From: Prosthecobacter sp.
Lineage (GTDB): Bacteria; Verrucomicrobiota; Verrucomicrobiia; Verrucomicrobiales; Verrucomicrobiaceae
DNA: 64,000 nt
NCBI RefSeq assembly: GCF_034366625.1
Contig: NZ_JAXMIH010000001.1
Span: 31,389-95,388 of the forward strand
Reading direction: 5' to 3'
Shown here: positions 19,579-27,672 of the stretch, one piece after another
How positions within the stretch are numbered: position 1 is the stretch's first letter
How the letters are laid out: each line of letters begins with the position of its first letter
Translations under genes and position numbers: made by a program
The notes under the pieces: generated by a model
The model's input: the letters and a program-made list of their open reading frames with translations, nothing else
The model's database searches: none
What the model was told of the DNA's origin: nothing

Positions 19579-20337
19579 TCAGGCGCGTTTGGCACGCAGT
19601 GCCTGGTTGGTGATGAAGAGAGTCACGACGATGACGGAGAGGAAGTAGAGCACATCGCGGAAGACAAAAATGCCCTTGGTCAGCTCATAGAAGTGATCCA
19701 TGAAGCTGAAGTAGCTGATGAACCGCACGACACCCTCCGCCCAGTCCGGAACCGTGCTGACGATGGTGTGTGTGACGCCCGGATCGCCGATGAGGGCTAT
19801 GACCATGCAGAAGGCCACGCTGACGATGAAGCACACCACCTGGCTGCGCGTGATGGCGCTCACCGCGCAGGTGACGGAGAGGCAGGCCAGCGCGTAAAGG
19901 TAGCTGGCGATGTAGCCGCTGATGATCGGGCCCATGTCAGGATCACCGAGGTAGCAGACGGTCCACACGATGGGGAAGGTCAGTGTGAGGCCGATGAGCC
20001 AGACGCACGAGGCGGCGAAGAATTTGCCGAGAATGGCCTGCCAGGGTGACACCGGCATGGTCAGCAACAGCTCAATCGTGCCGAGACGGTGCTCTTCTGA
20101 CCAAAGGCGCATGCCGACGGCGGGCGCGAGCACGGTGTAAATCCATGGATGCCAGACGAAGAAGCGTTCCGTCAACGAAACGTCCTCGCTGTCGAGGATG
20201 CGTGAGAAGAAGAAGGGAAAGCCCATCGACGCCAGCAGGAAGATGACGACGATGACGTAAAGCACGGGCGAATTGAAGTAGGCCAGAAACTCCCGTTTGA
20301 AGACGGCCACGGTGTTTTGAATGTCGCGGTTGCTCAT
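19579..20337 (-). CDS. ABC-2-type permease, GldF-like
   Basis: The 252-residue product has about six transmembrane segments. It contains FKREFLAYFNSPVLYVIVVIFLL, GMRLWSEEHRLGTIELLLTMPVSPWQAILGKF (a coupling region typical of ABC-2 permeases) and FFHF-free terminal helices. This matches GldF/NosY-like permeases. The ATG at 20337 (MSNRDIQNTVAVFKRE) is chosen; the longer frame to 20514 overlaps the upstream ATPase. It forms an operon with the ATPase and the GldG-like gene. Confidence 0.92.
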   Translation of the reverse strand: MSNRDIQNTVAVFKREFLAYFNSPVLYVIVVIFLLASMGFPFFFSRILDSEDVSLTERFFVWHPWIYTVLAPAVGMRLWSEEHRLGTIELLLTMPVSPWQAILGKFFAASCVWLIGLTLTFPIVWTVCYLGDPDMGPIISGYIASYLYALACLSVTCAVSAITRSQVVCFIVSVAFCMVIALIGDPGVTHTIVSTVPDWAEGVVRFISYFSFMDHFYELTKGIFVFRDVLYFLSVIVVTLFITNQALRAKRA

Positions 20338-20374
20338 GTTGAGTAGAATTGGGTTGGGGGGAATGATTGGGACG

Positions 20375-21112
20375 TTACGCCGCTTTTTTTGCCGTGTCGG
20401 GCTTCGTGATGCTGCGGAAGACCTCGTCGAGCGAGTTCGCGCCGGGGACGAGCTTCTTGAGGCTTTCCGGCGTGCCGTCGGCCACGACTTTGCCGCGGTC
20501 GATGATGATGGCACGCGAGCAGGCGGCCTCGACCTCCTCCAGAATGTGCGTGGAGAAGATGATGGCCTTGTTCTGGCCCATGCGCTTGATCATGCTGCGC
20601 ACCTCGTGCTTCTGATTCGGGTCGAGGCCATCGGTCGGCTCGTCGAGAATGAGCACATCGGGGTCGTGGATGATGCTTTGCGCGAAGCAGGTGCGGTGGC
20701 GGTAGCCTTTGGAGAGCGTGTCAACGCTCTGATTGCGCACGTTGTCGAGGAAGCACATGTCCAGCACGCGGTCGATGGCCTTGGTGCGTGCGGAGCCGTG
20801 CAGGCCGCGCATTTCGGCACAGAAGGCCAGGAAGCTGGCCACCGTCATGTCGGAGTAGAGCGGGGCGTTTTCCGGCAGGTAGCCGAGGCGCTGCTTCGCT
20901 AATTCCGGCTCCTCCAGCATGTCGATGCCGCAGAGTTTCACGCTGCCGCCGGTGGGGCGGAAGTAACCGGTGACCATGCGCATGGTGGTGGATTTGCCGG
21001 CGCCGTTCGGCCCGAGGAAGCCGAGCACTTCACCTTTTTCCACGGAGAAGGAGACATCATCGACTGCCACCTTGGTGCCGAACACTTTGATGAGGTTCTT
21101 AACTTGGATCAT
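20375..21112 (-). CDS. ABC transporter ATP-binding protein, GldA-like
   Basis: The 245-residue ATPase has Walker A in FLGPNGAGKSTTMRM (about residues 34-48), the signature LSKGYRHR and Walker B VLILDEPTDGLDPNQ. A H-loop (STHILEEVEAACSRAIIIDRG) follows. It is the first gene of the GldA/F/G/DUF4340-like operon on the minus strand. It faces a 245-base divergent intergenic region in which I found no clear promoter. The ATPase would drive the GldF/GldG complex. Confidence 0.94.
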   Translation of the reverse strand: MIQVKNLIKVFGTKVAVDDVSFSVEKGEVLGFLGPNGAGKSTTMRMVTGYFRPTGGSVKLCGIDMLEEPELAKQRLGYLPENAPLYSDMTVASFLAFCAEMRGLHGSARTKAIDRVLDMCFLDNVRNQSVDTLSKGYRHRTCFAQSIIHDPDVLILDEPTDGLDPNQKHEVRSMIKRMGQNKAIIFSTHILEEVEAACSRAIIIDRGKVVADGTPESLKKLVPGANSLDEVFRSITKPDTAKKAA

Positions 21113-21357
21113 AACGTCGTTGGGATCGGTTGGTTGGGGAGATTGACGCCACAGGGGGGAGGCGTCTGGTTGTTCGCCCCCTCCGGACGTTCAATCGCGG
21201 ATCGCTGCTTTAGGAGGTCCGCAGGTCTTTTCAACTGAATTTTCGCAGGGTGCGGGCTGCGTTGAACGCGGCTGCTGACAATCAGGTTGCAGAAAAAATT
21301 TCAACGTGACTGAGCACCCCGACCACCTACATTCCATGCCCCCAGCCGCCGATCTTC
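21113..21357. other. Divergent intergenic region
   Basis: This 245-base region separates the minus-strand ABC operon from the plus-strand TPR gene. I see no ORF, no strong hairpin with T-run and no convincing -35/-10 pair. A+T content rises near 21290-21305 (GCAGAAAAAATTTCAACG), which may mark a promoter zone. Confidence 0.3.
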
Positions 21358-23196
21358 ATGCTTTGGAACCAAAACATTGATCCTACCAAGGATCTGTCAC
21401 AGAAACCCTTTGTCCTGTGGCGTCCCTTCATCGCCGCATGGGAATGGCTGGTACCGCCCACGGTGGCGCATCGTGACCGCCAGTCGCCGCTGGCGCGCTG
21501 GATCGCCGCCTTCGTGATCATCTGCATCTCCACCACATTGCTGATCCTTGGCATCGTGTATGCCAGGCCGCTGAAGAACTCGTACAAAAACATGCGTGCG
21601 GAGAGCATGGTGAAGGAGGCCCGGCGCATGGCGGAGAACGGGCAGATCGTCAATGCCGTGATGAAGGCGCAGGAGGCCTACACCAAGGCTCCTGAGAGCG
21701 TCGAGGCCATCCGGCTGAACTTTGAGTACTTCACGCAGATGAAGCGCGACACGGCGCTGTTTTTCTATGACAAGCTGAAGGAGCACGAGGCCCTCACCCC
21801 CGCCGATGAGCAGATGCATGTGCGCTGCCTTATGAACCTCGGAAGACCGAAGGAGGCCTCTTCGGCGCTGGAGCAACTGATGCGCGTGGAGCAGCCCAGC
21901 GAGGCGCTGATGAAGCTGGCCGAGGATGTCTGGGGCCAGCGTGAGCAGAACAAACCGCTGCTCAATGTGCTGCGCAGTTACACCGAAAAAAATCCCGACG
22001 ACAAGGAGAGCGCACTGCGTCTCGCCAAGGTGCAAATCTCTTCTGGCAATCCTGGCGAGGCAGGCCAGGGCATGGAACTGCTCTGGACTCTGGCCGCTCA
22101 AGATGACGCGCTCGGCCTGCAAACCCTGGAGTACATCAGCGGACTGCCATCCCTGACACCTGCCGACACCGTCAAGCTGATCCAACGTCTCAAGAAACAT
22201 CCCAAGGCGGATGACCGGCACTATGTCACCGCCTTGAAACGCGAGGTGCAGCAGTCACCGGAACGCAAAAAGGCGATCGTCATGGAGGCCACGGCGAAGT
22301 ACCGGGACAAAAAGCGCAATGAACTGCTGCCGTTTGTGCGCTGGCTGGTCGAGGAGGGTGAATTCCTGCAGGTGCTGACCATCCTGCCCGAGGAGGATGC
22401 CAAGGCCCATCAGGGGCTGCTGGAGAACTACCTCAACGCGCTCACCATGCTCCAGCGGTTCAACGACCTGGAACGCCTGGTCAATGATCCCAAAGTCGCG
22501 GATATTCTCGACCCCACCACGGTGGCCATGTTCCGCGCGCACCTGGCCTACGTTTTGAAAAAACCCGCCGAGGAACTGCGCTCCAAACTCATCGCCGCCA
22601 AGGATGCGGCCCAAATCAACGGGCGCTACCCCTCCCTGCTGCGCATCGCCCAGTATGGCGAGGACCGCGGCCATTTCGACATCGCCGAGGATGCCTACCG
22701 TCTTACCATCAAGGCCGCTCAGCGCGCTTCAGCACCGCCACGGATCGAACGCGAGGCGTTTGCCGGTCTCATCAAGTCCTGCGAGGCCAACCACAACACC
22801 GAAGCTCTGCTGCAAGCGACCTTGGATGCCGTGCAACGCTGGCCCGATGACAATTCGTTTATTGAACGTCACCTCTACACCAGCCTGCTGGCTGGAAGGA
22901 ACATCGAATTGTGTCTGCGCAACGCCCAGAAACTGCTGCAAACCCAGCCCAAGGACAATCTGCGCCGGCTCACCGTGGCCCTGGCCTTCTGGCGTCTGCA
23001 TGACATCCAGCAGGCTGTCTCCTATCTTCAGTACATGGATTTGAATCTTCTCACCGAAGGACAACGCGCTGTCTTTGCCGCCATCGCCCACAGCGGTGGC
23101 TTCCATGACGAAGCCAAAGGCGTGATCAAGTCCATCAGCCCCAAGGCCAGCATGCTGCCAGAGGAGCGCCGGTGCTATGAATTCCCGCTGAAGTAA
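21358..23196 (+). CDS. Membrane-anchored TPR-type repeat protein
   Basis: The 612-residue protein has one transmembrane helix near residue 50-75 (FVIICISTTLLILGIVYARPL). It then shows many helical repeats of TPR type, for example EARRMAENGQIVNAVMKAQEAYTKAP and LMKLAEDVWGQ. The remainder is helix-rich to the end. This suggests a scaffold facing the periplasm or cytoplasm. I do not recognise a specific family. The nearby out-of-frame ATG at 21336 does not compete. It is convergent with the MGMT-domain gene, 6 bases apart. Confidence 0.85.
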   Translation: MLWNQNIDPTKDLSQKPFVLWRPFIAAWEWLVPPTVAHRDRQSPLARWIAAFVIICISTTLLILGIVYARPLKNSYKNMRAESMVKEARRMAENGQIVNAVMKAQEAYTKAPESVEAIRLNFEYFTQMKRDTALFFYDKLKEHEALTPADEQMHVRCLMNLGRPKEASSALEQLMRVEQPSEALMKLAEDVWGQREQNKPLLNVLRSYTEKNPDDKESALRLAKVQISSGNPGEAGQGMELLWTLAAQDDALGLQTLEYISGLPSLTPADTVKLIQRLKKHPKADDRHYVTALKREVQQSPERKKAIVMEATAKYRDKKRNELLPFVRWLVEEGEFLQVLTILPEEDAKAHQGLLENYLNALTMLQRFNDLERLVNDPKVADILDPTTVAMFRAHLAYVLKKPAEELRSKLIAAKDAAQINGRYPSLLRIAQYGEDRGHFDIAEDAYRLTIKAAQRASAPPRIEREAFAGLIKSCEANHNTEALLQATLDAVQRWPDDNSFIERHLYTSLLAGRNIELCLRNAQKLLQTQPKDNLRRLTVALAFWRLHDIQQAVSYLQYMDLNLLTEGQRAVFAAIAHSGGFHDEAKGVIKSISPKASMLPEERRCYEFPLK

Positions 23197-23202
23197 CCAC
23201 CT

Positions 23203-23517
23203 TCATTCTTCAGGCCACACTCTGGCGGAATCTTTGAGCCGTCCGTCCACGAACTCCACGCCTTCAGACTTCAGCAGCGCCAATTTCTCACGCATCTTCT
23301 TACCCGCAGTTTGACCGGAATAACCCCCAAGCGTCAGATCCGCGCGAATCACACGATGGCAGGGCACCTCGGGAGCCAGCGGGTTGCGTTTGAGAGCCTG
23401 CCCGATCGCCTGAGCTGAGCGACAATGCAGCGCCTTCGCAATCGCGCGGTAGGTCGTCACCTTTCCCCGCGGCACTTCGCGGATGAACTCATAAACTCTC
23501 TGCTGAAACGGTGTCAT
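23203..23517 (-). CDS. Short MGMT-family DNA alkyl-repair protein
   Basis: The 104-residue product consists of the C-terminal DNA-binding/active-site domain of O6-alkylguanine-DNA alkyltransferases. It has MTPFQQRVYEFIREVPRGKV, AIAKALHCRSAQAIGQAL and the active-site Cys53 in PCHRVIRADLTLGGYSG. No N-terminal subdomain is present. It differs from alkyltransferase-like proteins (ATL), which have Trp or Ala at the Cys position, so it may be an active suicide enzyme of minimal length. Its start at 23517 lies next to the tRNA-Asp terminator. Confidence 0.88.
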   Translation of the reverse strand: MTPFQQRVYEFIREVPRGKVTTYRAIAKALHCRSAQAIGQALKRNPLAPEVPCHRVIRADLTLGGYSGQTAGKKMREKLALLKSEGVEFVDGRLKDSARVWPEE

Positions 23518-23524
23518 GTGGCAT

Positions 23525-23551
23525 GAAAAAAGCCGCCTGGCACAGGCGGCT
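23525..23551 (-). terminator. Intrinsic terminator of tRNA-Asp
   Basis: A 9-bp stem with a 3-base loop (23531-23539 with 23543-23551) is followed on the minus strand by a six-T run. It lies 11 bases after the CCA end of the tRNA. It separates the tRNA from the downstream MGMT-type gene. Confidence 0.8.
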
Positions 23552-23561
23552 TTAAAATTCA

Positions 23562-23638
23562 TGGCGGAACGGACGGGACTTGAACCCGCAACCTCCAACG
23601 TGACAGGCTGGCGCTCTAACCAATTGAGCTACCGCTCC
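23562..23638 (-). tRNA. tRNA-Asp (anticodon GTC)
   Basis: This 77-base tRNA folds as a standard cloverleaf. The acceptor stem GGAGCGG pairs with CCGTTCC, the D-arm is GCTC...GAGC, and the anticodon stem CCAGC/GTTGG carries loop CTGTCAC with anticodon GTC. The T-arm holds TTCAAGT. The discriminator base is G73, an aspartate identity element, and the CCA end is encoded. A good promoter lies upstream at 23659-23686 and a terminator follows. Confidence 0.96.
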
Positions 23639-23658
23639 TCACCAAGAATAGGGCCGCG

Positions 23659-23686
23659 ATATTAAACGCATGCATTGCTCTGGCAA
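23659..23686 (-). promoter_or_regulatory. Sigma-70-type promoter of tRNA-Asp
   Basis: On the minus strand TTGCCA (23686-23681) and TAATAT (23664-23659) are 16 bases apart, placing the transcript start just before the tRNA 5' end at 23638. This is the best promoter-like pair seen in the window. Confidence 0.55.
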
Positions 23687-23754
23687 ACGGAAACTTCCAC
23701 GTGCGGATATTTTATCGACGCACCTGCAAAAGCGTCTGCCGCCGCAGCAGCAGC

Positions 23755-24669
23755 TCACGGCACTTCTTCACCGGAGCCGGTGAAGTACCAGCCGGTGACT
23801 TTGCCGTTGAGAACGAGCGCCTGTGCTTCGGCGGGCTGCGGGCCAAACACGGTTTTTGCATTGAAGTTCACCTTCACCGCCCAGCCACCCTTGCCTTGGA
23901 TCGTCGTGGGCTGCGGCTCCTGCCAGCCGGTGATGTTCTCCGGCGTGATTTCCGTGACCTGGCCGCGCTTCATGCTGGCAACGAGCAGCGGATAAGCGCC
24001 GGACGAGTCACGCACCGGCTTGCCGCTCGCATCCGCCTCGCTGCTGGAGGGCGCGGCAGAGACATGCTGTGCGGAGGACATCTGCTTCTTTGCCGCAATG
24101 GCCTTGAGCTCCGCCGCGCGCACGATCTTCCACTTTTCGTAAACTTCATTGAGCCGCATCTTCAAATCTGTGCTGTCGATGGGCAGTTGCGCGCGTGCTG
24201 GTGACGTGGCCGTGGGCGCTAACGTGATGACACCGTTGTCAGCGCTGATGGCAAAGGCTATGCCACCGGCAGCCACCTTGCTGGCGCCGACGCTCATCTT
24301 GAACTCGGCCTCCTGCAGCAGTTGCACCTCGCGTGGGGGGGCGAAAGCAGAAGGCGGAATCTTCTGCCAGTTGCCGGTGAGAACCTCGATGGGATCGAAC
24401 CTGGGCCCCGCTGAGACCGCGACAGACGCAGATGCCGGAGTGGGTGCCACCGGCTTGGGCGTCTCCACCACCACGGGCTTGACCGGTGCGGGCGCTGTTT
24501 CGATCGTGACTGGTTTTTTCTCCTCAACCGGCTTCACGGGAACGACTTTTGCCTGTTTCGGCGGGTTGAGGCTTTTGAAGACCATTTTCTGTCCAGGAGG
24601 TGCCAGGAAGTAATCATAACCTAGAAAGGCGGCACCGATGATGAGGATGGTATAGAAGAGTGATTTCAT
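23755..24669 (-). CDS. Secreted or membrane-anchored Pro-rich protein of unknown function
   Basis: The 304-residue product starts MKSLFYTILIIGAAFLGYDYFLAPPG, an N-terminal membrane anchor or uncleaved signal. It then has a Pro/Val/Lys-rich linker (about residues 35-85). A second half contains VLTGNWQKIPPSAFAPP and a C-terminal strand-rich stretch (GGWAVKVNFNAKTVFGP). I do not recognise a family. The ATG at 24669 is preferred over the one eight codons upstream. It is monocistronic and follows the pdxJ promoter region in divergent orientation. Confidence 0.7.
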   Translation of the reverse strand: MKSLFYTILIIGAAFLGYDYFLAPPGQKMVFKSLNPPKQAKVVPVKPVEEKKPVTIETAPAPVKPVVVETPKPVAPTPASASVAVSAGPRFDPIEVLTGNWQKIPPSAFAPPREVQLLQEAEFKMSVGASKVAAGGIAFAISADNGVITLAPTATSPARAQLPIDSTDLKMRLNEVYEKWKIVRAAELKAIAAKKQMSSAQHVSAAPSSSEADASGKPVRDSSGAYPLLVASMKRGQVTEITPENITGWQEPQPTTIQGKGGWAVKVNFNAKTVFGPQPAEAQALVLNGKVTGWYFTGSGEEVP

Positions 24670-24827
24670 GAGAGTGGGGGATTGATGACTCATGCGTCAT
24701 CACATGAGCAAGCGATCCAGTACTTCCACTTCTTGGGCGGGCAGTTACATTTTTCTGTCAAAAGTGTGTCAAAAGGGAACCAGGACGTGCTGCTTGCGGG
24801 CACGAATGCCTTCGCTACATAGCGTTC

Positions 24828-25583
24828 ATGCCCCAACCCAATCTGCTCCTCGGAGTCAACATCGACCATGTCGTGACCCTGCGTCAGGCACGCTATCGTG
24901 CCATGCTGGAGTCGCCCAACGCGGAGCCTTCCGCGCTGACAGCGGCCTTGGAGGCCGAGGCTGCGGGAGCCCACTCGATCACCGTGCATTTGCGAGCCGA
25001 CCGGCGTCACATCCAGGATGCCGATGTGCGGCTGCTGCAGAGCAAGATCACCACAAAGCTGAATCTGGAAATGGGCAACACCCGCGAGATCCTGGACATC
25101 GCCCTGGAAGTGCGGCCCCATTTTGTGTGCATGGTGCCGGAAAACCGCGAGGAGGTGACGACGGAAGGCGGTCTCGATGTGGCGGGCCAGCGTGAATCCC
25201 TGCGCGGAACCGTGAAGGCGCTCAGCGACAACGGCACCCGCGTCAGCATGTTCATCGACCCGGACCTCGAACAAGTGCGCGCCAGCGCCGAAATCGGCGC
25301 GGCCATGATCGAACTGCACACCGGCACCTTCGCCAATCACACCGGTGCCGAACGTGCCGCCGAGGTGCGGCGTCTGTGCGCGGCGGCCGAGCTGGGACAT
25401 GAGCTGGGCCTGCAAATCAATGCCGGGCATGGGCTCACGACGAGCAATCTTCCCGACCTCTGGGCCGTTCCGCATCTCGCGGAGTTGAACATCGGTCATC
25501 ACATTGTTTCGCGTGCCGTGTTCATCGGCCTGCGTGAAGCGGTGAAAGAAATGCTGGCGGTCATGGCGACCTATCGCGACTGA
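24828..25583 (+). CDS. pdxJ: Pyridoxine 5'-phosphate synthase
   Basis: PdxJ condenses 3-amino-2-oxopropyl phosphate and deoxyxylulose 5-phosphate to pyridoxine 5'-phosphate. The 251-residue product has LLGVNIDHVVTLRQARY, the conserved GAHSITVHLRADRRHI, VCMVPENREEVTTEGGLDV and INAGHGLTTSNL. It is first in a run with acpS, coaD, a DUF177 gene and rpmF. acpS begins 6 bases after its stop. Confidence 0.96.
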   Translation: MPQPNLLLGVNIDHVVTLRQARYRAMLESPNAEPSALTAALEAEAAGAHSITVHLRADRRHIQDADVRLLQSKITTKLNLEMGNTREILDIALEVRPHFVCMVPENREEVTTEGGLDVAGQRESLRGTVKALSDNGTRVSMFIDPDLEQVRASAEIGAAMIELHTGTFANHTGAERAAEVRRLCAAAELGHELGLQINAGHGLTTSNLPDLWAVPHLAELNIGHHIVSRAVFIGLREAVKEMLAVMATYRD

Positions 25584-25589
25584 ACACCG

Positions 25590-25961
25590 ATGAAACCCAC
25601 CGGCATCGGCATTGATCTCGTCGAGGTGTCCCGCATCCGCGAGTTGCTGGAAAAGCACGGCCAGCGCTTCAAAGAGCGCACCTTCACGGCGGCGGAGATC
25701 GCCTACTGCGATGCCTGCGCTGAACCGGCGATGCACTACGCGGCACGATTCGCCGCCAAAGAGGCCGTGGCCAAGGCCCTCGGCACCGGCATCTGGGCCG
25801 AAGGCGTGAACTGGACCGACATCGAAGTCGTGCGCGAGACCAGTGGCAAACCGATGATCACCCTGCATGGCATGGCCAAAGAACACGCCGGCGACGCCTC
25901 CTGCCTCGTGAGCCTGACACATACCCGTGAGCTGGCCATGGCGCAGGTTTTGCTGGCGTGA
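25590..25961 (+). CDS. acpS: Holo-[acyl-carrier-protein] synthase
   Basis: AcpS transfers the 4'-phosphopantetheine arm from CoA to the serine of ACP. The 123-residue protein has GIDLVEVSRIRELL and RFAAKEAVAKALGTG, the two catalytic family motifs, at normal spacing. It lies between pdxJ and coaD. The CoaD-made CoA precursor and the acpP gene nearby make this a logical group, although acpP is on the other strand. Confidence 0.96.
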   Translation: MKPTGIGIDLVEVSRIRELLEKHGQRFKERTFTAAEIAYCDACAEPAMHYAARFAAKEAVAKALGTGIWAEGVNWTDIEVVRETSGKPMITLHGMAKEHAGDASCLVSLTHTRELAMAQVLLA

Positions 25962-26012
25962 GCTTTCTCTTTTCACACACTGCCGCAGCCGCTACAATCC
26001 GCTCAGAATATC

Positions 26013-26489
26013 ATGCGACGCGCGATCTATCCCGGCAGCTTTGACCCTATCACCAACGGCCACCTCGACGTGTTGCAGCGTGCGGCGGGCATTTTTGACA
26101 ATCTCATCATCGCCGTGGCCCGGGACAATACGAAGCAGAGCCTCTTCAGTGTGGAGGAACGCGTCGAGCTCATCCGCTCCGCCACCGCCGAGATCAATGG
26201 CATCGAGGTCATGCCGTTCGAGGGCCTGCTGGTGAATTTTGCCCGCAAACACAAGGCCATCGCCCTCGTGCGCGGCCTTCGCGCGGTATCCGACTTCGAA
26301 TTCGAGTTCCAACTCGCCCTCATGAATCGTAAATTGGAACCGAACCTCGAAACCCTGTTCCTCATGCCCCGCGAAGAGTACACCTATATCAGCAGCCGTT
26401 TGGTGAAAGAAATCTGCCGTCTGGGTGGCCACATTGATCAGTTCGTTCCTCCAAACGTGGCGCTGGCGTTGCGGTCCAAGCTTCAATAA
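26013..26489 (+). CDS. coaD: Pantetheine-phosphate adenylyltransferase
   Basis: CoaD (PPAT) makes dephospho-CoA from 4'-phosphopantetheine and ATP. The 158-residue product begins AIYPGSFDPITNGHLDVLQRA, with the nucleotidyltransferase TxGH motif (TNGH), and has VRGLRAVSDFEFEFQLALMNR and the ISSRLVKEI loop. It lies 51 bases after acpS and 12 bases before the DUF177 gene. Confidence 0.97.
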   Translation: MRRAIYPGSFDPITNGHLDVLQRAAGIFDNLIIAVARDNTKQSLFSVEERVELIRSATAEINGIEVMPFEGLLVNFARKHKAIALVRGLRAVSDFEFEFQLALMNRKLEPNLETLFLMPREEYTYISSRLVKEICRLGGHIDQFVPPNVALALRSKLQ

Positions 26490-26501
26490 CCCCCCTTTCC
26501 C

Positions 26502-26981
26502 ATGCACCGCCCCTTTCAAATCGACCTGCGCTCCATCCCCGAGGGAGGCAAAGACATCTCCGGCCAGGAACCGCCCGCCTTCTTCGCCTTGGACGAAAAA
26601 GACCCCGTTCAGCCCATTTCCCCGCTGAAGTATGAGCTCCATCTGGAGCGCGACGGCAGCGATCTCCTCGTCAGCGGCCGGCTGGAGGCCACCTTCAGCC
26701 TCGAATGCGGCGGCTGCCTGGAACGCTTCGAGTTCCGGGTGGAACTGGCCGATTACGCCTCCGAAATCGAGATTGCGAAGGATGGTACGATCAACTTGAC
26801 GGATACCATCCGGGAAGATACTCTCCTGGCCCTTCCGAGCTACCCACGCTGTGAGGACGGCAATGTCCGGCCTCGTCAGTGTCCCGCCGAAGGCAGGTTT
26901 GAACCCGCGCTGGAAACAGCCGAAGAAGAACCTCAAAGTGCGGGCCCGGGTGTGTGGGAAGCCTTAAACAAGTTGAACTAG
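26502..26981 (+). CDS. DUF177 (YceD-like) protein
   Basis: The 159-residue product has the DUF177 pattern CGGCLERFEFRVE and a later ALPSYPRCED segment. YceD-like proteins are found directly upstream of rpmF in many bacteria and are implicated in 23S rRNA maturation or stability. The neighbour arrangement (rpmF follows after 26 bases) supports this. The exact biochemical role is not established. Confidence 0.85.
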   Translation: MHRPFQIDLRSIPEGGKDISGQEPPAFFALDEKDPVQPISPLKYELHLERDGSDLLVSGRLEATFSLECGGCLERFEFRVELADYASEIEIAKDGTINLTDTIREDTLLALPSYPRCEDGNVRPRQCPAEGRFEPALETAEEEPQSAGPGVWEALNKLN

Positions 26982-27007
26982 ACCAGACCCCCCACCCGAC
27001 AACTCTC

Positions 27008-27196
27008 ATGGCCAATCCGAAGCGCAGACAATCCAAGAGCCGCCAACGCATGCGTCAAGGCGCAAACCGCTGGAAGGCGCCCACCCTTAAGAGCTGCCCC
27101 GAATGCGGCACCACCGTCCCCGGCCACGTCGCCTGCCCTTCCTGCGGCTACTACCGCGGCCGTCAGGTGATCAGCAAGGTCGCCGGCGAAAGCTGA
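27008..27196 (+). CDS. rpmF: 50S ribosomal protein L32
   Basis: The 62-residue protein starts MANPKRRQSKSRQRMRQGANRWKAP and contains the zinc-ribbon CPECGTTVPGHVACPSCGYY with four cysteines. It is a late-assembly ribosomal subunit protein. The ATG at 27008 is clear; a longer frame from 26954 overlaps the DUF177 stop. A strong terminator follows 27 bases after the stop. Confidence 0.97.
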   Translation: MANPKRRQSKSRQRMRQGANRWKAPTLKSCPECGTTVPGHVACPSCGYYRGRQVISKVAGES

Positions 27197-27223
27197 TCCC
27201 CTCCCCTTTCTTTTTTTCATCAA

Positions 27224-27256
27224 CCCCGCTGCGTCTCACGACGCGGCGGGGTTTTT
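27224..27256 (+). terminator. Intrinsic terminator after rpmF
   Basis: A 12-bp stem (one T-G wobble) with loop TCAC, 27224-27251, is followed by TTTTTGTTTT on the plus strand. It ends the pdxJ-acpS-coaD-DUF177-rpmF group. Confidence 0.92.
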
Positions 27257-27283
27257 GTTTTGCCCGCAAACATCACAGCCAAC

Positions 27284-27313
27284 AAAAAAGCCAGATGGAC
27301 GACCATCTGGCTT
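27284..27313 (-). terminator. Intrinsic terminator after acpP
   Basis: An 11-bp stem with loop ACGA (27288-27298 with 27303-27313) precedes, on the minus strand, a run of T residues. It lies 25 bases downstream of the acpP stop, so it ends that transcript. Confidence 0.88.
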
Positions 27314-27338
27314 CCTCGAAATGGGTTGATGCGCGAGG

Positions 27339-27578
27339 TTACTCGGCGTTTTCTTCGACGTAGCGGACGACGTCGCCAACGGACTGGAGTTTTTCAGCTT
27401 CTTCATCCGGCACGTCGATGCCGAACTCGTCCTCGAAGGCCATCACCAGCTCGACGGTGTCGAGGGAGTCGGCGCCGAGATCTTCGATGAACTTGGCTTC
27501 GGGGGTGACCTGCTCGGGGTTCACGCCGAGCTGTTCAACGATGATGTCTCTGACTTTTTCTGTGATGTTTTCTGCCAT
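27339..27578 (-). CDS. acpP: Acyl carrier protein
   Basis: The 79-residue acidic helical protein carries the phosphopantetheine site at Ser38 in [15 protein letters not shown]. It also has [17 protein letters not shown] and [20 protein letters not shown] as expected for bacterial ACP. It serves fatty acid synthesis and is activated by AcpS. It is a single-gene unit between the rpmF terminator and a divergent leader, with its own terminator. Confidence 0.98.
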   Translation of the reverse strand: MAENITEKVRDIIVEQLGVNPEQVTPEAKFIEDLGADSLDTVELVMAFEDEFGIDVPDEEAEKLQSVGDVVRYVEENAE

Positions 27579-27605
27579 AGATAGGGGGTGGTGAGATGGG
27601 GCGGA

Positions 27606-27633
27606 GCTTTAGCGGCTGCCTTTGCTTTGGCAA
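27606..27633 (-). promoter_or_regulatory. Candidate promoter of acpP
   Basis: On the minus strand TTGCCA (27633-27628) and TAAAGC (27611-27606), separated by 16 bases, lie 28 bases upstream of the acpP start. The -35 equals that of the tRNA-Asp promoter, but the -10 is weak. Confidence 0.3.
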
Positions 27634-27672
27634 GGGGAAAATCCGGCCTTTTTCAAACGATGCAAAACAACG

